This document shows, piece after piece, positions 4,472 through 5,676 of a DNA stretch of 5,676 nt. This stretch comes from CAYTLW01 sp964438735. Lineage in GTDB: Bacteria > Myxococcota_A > UBA9042. The notes beneath the pieces are model-generated. The model worked only from the letters and a program-made list of their open reading frames with translations, was not told the DNA's origin and did not search any database. Position numbers and translations under genes: made by a program. The first letter of the stretch is position 1; the number at the start of each line of letters is the position of its first letter. The DNA is taken from positions 1 through 5,676 of the forward strand of contig CAYTLW010000230.1 of assembly GCA_964438735.1 (NCBI GenBank). Reading direction: 5' to 3'.

Positions 4472-5538
4472 CGCTCGTTGTCCGGGGCCGTCAGCACAGC
4501 GCCAGACAGGCCAAAGAGCAGACCGATCGATGGGCTGCGCCACACGGTCTGGCCATCCACCTGGGCATCGGTGCCGCCCAACTCGCGCATCGCTTCGACT
4601 CGGAACGACAAGGCGATGCGCCGGCCGAATATCGTCTCGATGGCTACCCGGGGACCGATTCCATACAGGTCCGACGCGCCGCCACCATCGAACATGAAGT
4701 CGACGCCCTGCAGATTGCGAGCGCCGTAGGTGCCCACCGCGCACAGGTGCACCGCGTCGACGCGATAGCAGCCCACCAGGCTGGCGGCCACAATGGACGT
4801 CCTCAGCAGGCCGCCCGCCACGTCCGCATCCTGCAGCAACTGCTCATGGCGGAACTCGGCACCGACCACATAGGAAGGGCCGCGTCGCGCCAACCCCAGC
4901 GCCCCACCCCAGGCCACCCCCGGCTGAACCCGCACAGTCGTCAAACCGGTGAAACTCAACTGCCACGCGCCGGAGGCTCTCGCATCCTGCGCCGCCCGCA
5001 CCGACTCCGCCTCACCAGCGCCCTTGGCGCCAGCAGTCGGGCCCTTCGCCCCCCCCGCCATCGACGCCGGTGTCACTGTCCGCGTCACCGCGACCGGTTG
5101 AGCCACCGCCGCCGCCGCCACCATGGCATCCAGCGCAATACACATCGCCAACGCCGCCGCCTCGACCAGCTCCCGACAATCCTTCGCCCCAATCAGCCGC
5201 CGCTCCCCAATCGAAGCGCCGCCTGACACCATGCGAAGCCGCCCCTCCAGCGTTCGCGCCACCTGCGTAATACGAACCTCACCAACCAGCCGCCGCCCCC
5301 CACGAGCCGCCATGGGACTCAAACACTGCGCCACCTGCGCACGCAGCACCGACTCCGCGGGGCAGACCGCATCGGGCGAATCAACCACCAGCCGAGCATC
5401 CACAGCCGTAGCCAAAACAGGAAGCCCAGCCCCCGTCGAGGGCGCCTGGGCAACCGCAGCATTCGCGACAAGGCACGCCGTCACCAACCCAAGCAGGCCG
5501 GCGCACCCCCGTCCCGGCCTCCGCGGCCACTCACACAT
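4465..5538 (-). CDS. Secreted protein with paired cysteines and probable outer-membrane beta-rich C-terminal half
   Basis: No named family can be assigned. The 357-residue product starts with a signal peptide: a basic n-region RRPGR (6-10), a hydrophobic core (about 12-28), and probable cleavage after ANAAVAQA near 32. An N-terminal domain (about 38-146) has an alternating strand/helix look with Cys59, Cys72, Cys121 and Cys133, possibly two disulfides. A low-complexity Ala/Gly/Lys linker (about 147-190) follows. The C-terminal half (191-350) has alternating hydrophobic/polar strands with Gly and aromatic residues (SFTGLTTVRVQPGVAWGG, SYVVGAEFRHEQ, SIGLLFGLSG), typical of outer-membrane beta-barrels, plus Cys257 and Cys266. 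Similar two-part proteins occur beside ECF/anti-sigma pairs in myxobacteria, as best I recall. ATG at 5538 gives the best signal peptide; GTG at 5583 or TTG at 5559 (with GGGGAG 6 bases upstream) would lengthen it. The sigma factor gene starts 122 bases downstream. The barrel call is by eye, and codon-base use changes along the gene. Confidence 0.75.
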   Translation of the reverse strand: MCEWPRRPGRGCAGLLGLVTACLVANAAVAQAPSTGAGLPVLATAVDARLVVDSPDAVCPAESVLRAQVAQCLSPMAARGGRRLVGEVRITQVARTLEGRLRMVSGGASIGERRLIGAKDCRELVEAAALAMCIALDAMVAAAAVAQPVAVTRTVTPASMAGGAKGPTAGAKGAGEAESVRAAQDARASGAWQLSFTGLTTVRVQPGVAWGGALGLARRGPSYVVGAEFRHEQLLQDADVAGGLLRTSIVAASLVGCYRVDAVHLCAVGTYGARNLQGVDFMFDGGGASDLYGIGPRVAIETIFGRRIALSFRVEAMRELGGTDAQVDGQTVWRSPSIGLLFGLSGAVLTAPDNERR

Positions 5539-5583
5539 ACCGGCAGTCCATCCAGCCAAGACACACTCCCCAAACTCCCCCAC

Positions 5584-5676
5584 AGCCTAACCGGGCACGC
5601 AGGCGCCGGCCACCACGAGTCCTCCCCCCAAACCCAATCGCTCCGCCAACCCCGCCCCCCCCCTCCCAACCTCCCC
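5584..5676 (-). promoter_or_regulatory. G-rich leader/upstream region of the secreted protein gene
   Basis: This 93-base edge stretch holds no supported gene. On the minus strand it is packed with G-runs: four between 5676 and 5650, then GGG (5635-5633) and six Gs (5629-5624). The promoter of the secreted protein gene should lie here or beyond the window. No GGAAC-like or -10/-35 pair is recognisable. Confidence 0.4.
5650..5676 (-). other. Putative G-quadruplex-forming sequence
   Basis: On the minus strand, G-runs of 4, 3, 9 and 4 are separated by loops of 5 (AGGTT), 1 (A) and 1 (C) bases. This satisfies the G3+ N1-7 four-run rule. It sits 112 bases upstream of the ATG at 5538 and continues to the window edge. 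Whether it folds in vivo, or is within the transcript, is unknown. Confidence 0.5.

Noticed and set aside
4343..4744. N-terminal extension of the sigma factor frame up to 4744
   Set aside because: The extra residues are Arg/Pro-rich with no sigma-like pattern and overlap the end of the secreted protein gene. A good ribosome site supports the start at 4342.
4405..5226. 273-codon open frame on the plus strand
   Set aside because: Antisense to the secreted protein gene; the C-terminal part is Arg/His/Pro low complexity and nothing resembles a domain.

Overview
This is a very GC-rich bacterial window in which nearly every codon of the clear genes ends in G or C. The gene content best fits a myxobacterium or relative (Myxococcota, formerly Deltaproteobacteria). 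The main clue is an ECF sigma factor overlapping a cysteine-free, Ala/Pro-rich, single-pass anti-sigma-like protein that ends in TPR-like helices, next to a cysteine-containing secreted/outer-membrane-type protein. The taxonomic call is inference from gene style; there is no rRNA or marker gene here.

Left part, plus strand: the last 15 codons of an unidentified gene (2-49) end in TAG. The next codon is the GTG start of a complete sppA-type signal peptide peptidase gene (50-1201), in the same reading frame. A 211-base gap (1202-1412) follows, where the plus-strand gene converges with a long minus-strand run. It holds a GC-rich hairpin but no convincing gene.

The rest of the window is one minus-strand run of six genes, read right to left: (1) a secreted protein with paired cysteines and a predicted beta-rich C-terminal half (5538-4465); (2) an ECF sigma factor (4342-3827); (3) its probable membrane anti-sigma factor, joined by an ATGA overlap (3830-2835); (4) a GNAT acetyltransferase (2794-2342); (5) a tryptophan-rich 68-residue protein with two membrane segments (2236-2030); and (6) a lipoprotein with a DsbD alpha-like fold signature and a C-x4-C pair (1982-1413). 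Gaps of 40-122 bases allow partial co-transcription. The sigma/anti-sigma pair is almost certainly one translation unit.

Taken together, the minus-strand run looks like an envelope-oriented regulatory module: an ECF sigma held by a membrane protein, with envelope-located neighbours, two of which carry paired cysteines. That functional link is inferred from gene order only. No CRISPR array, tRNA, rRNA, insertion sequence or integrase is visible. The right-hand edge (5584-5676) is non-coding, with G-tracts on the minus strand able to form a G-quadruplex upstream of gene 1. The first half of gene 1 also shows a clear shift in third-codon base usage.
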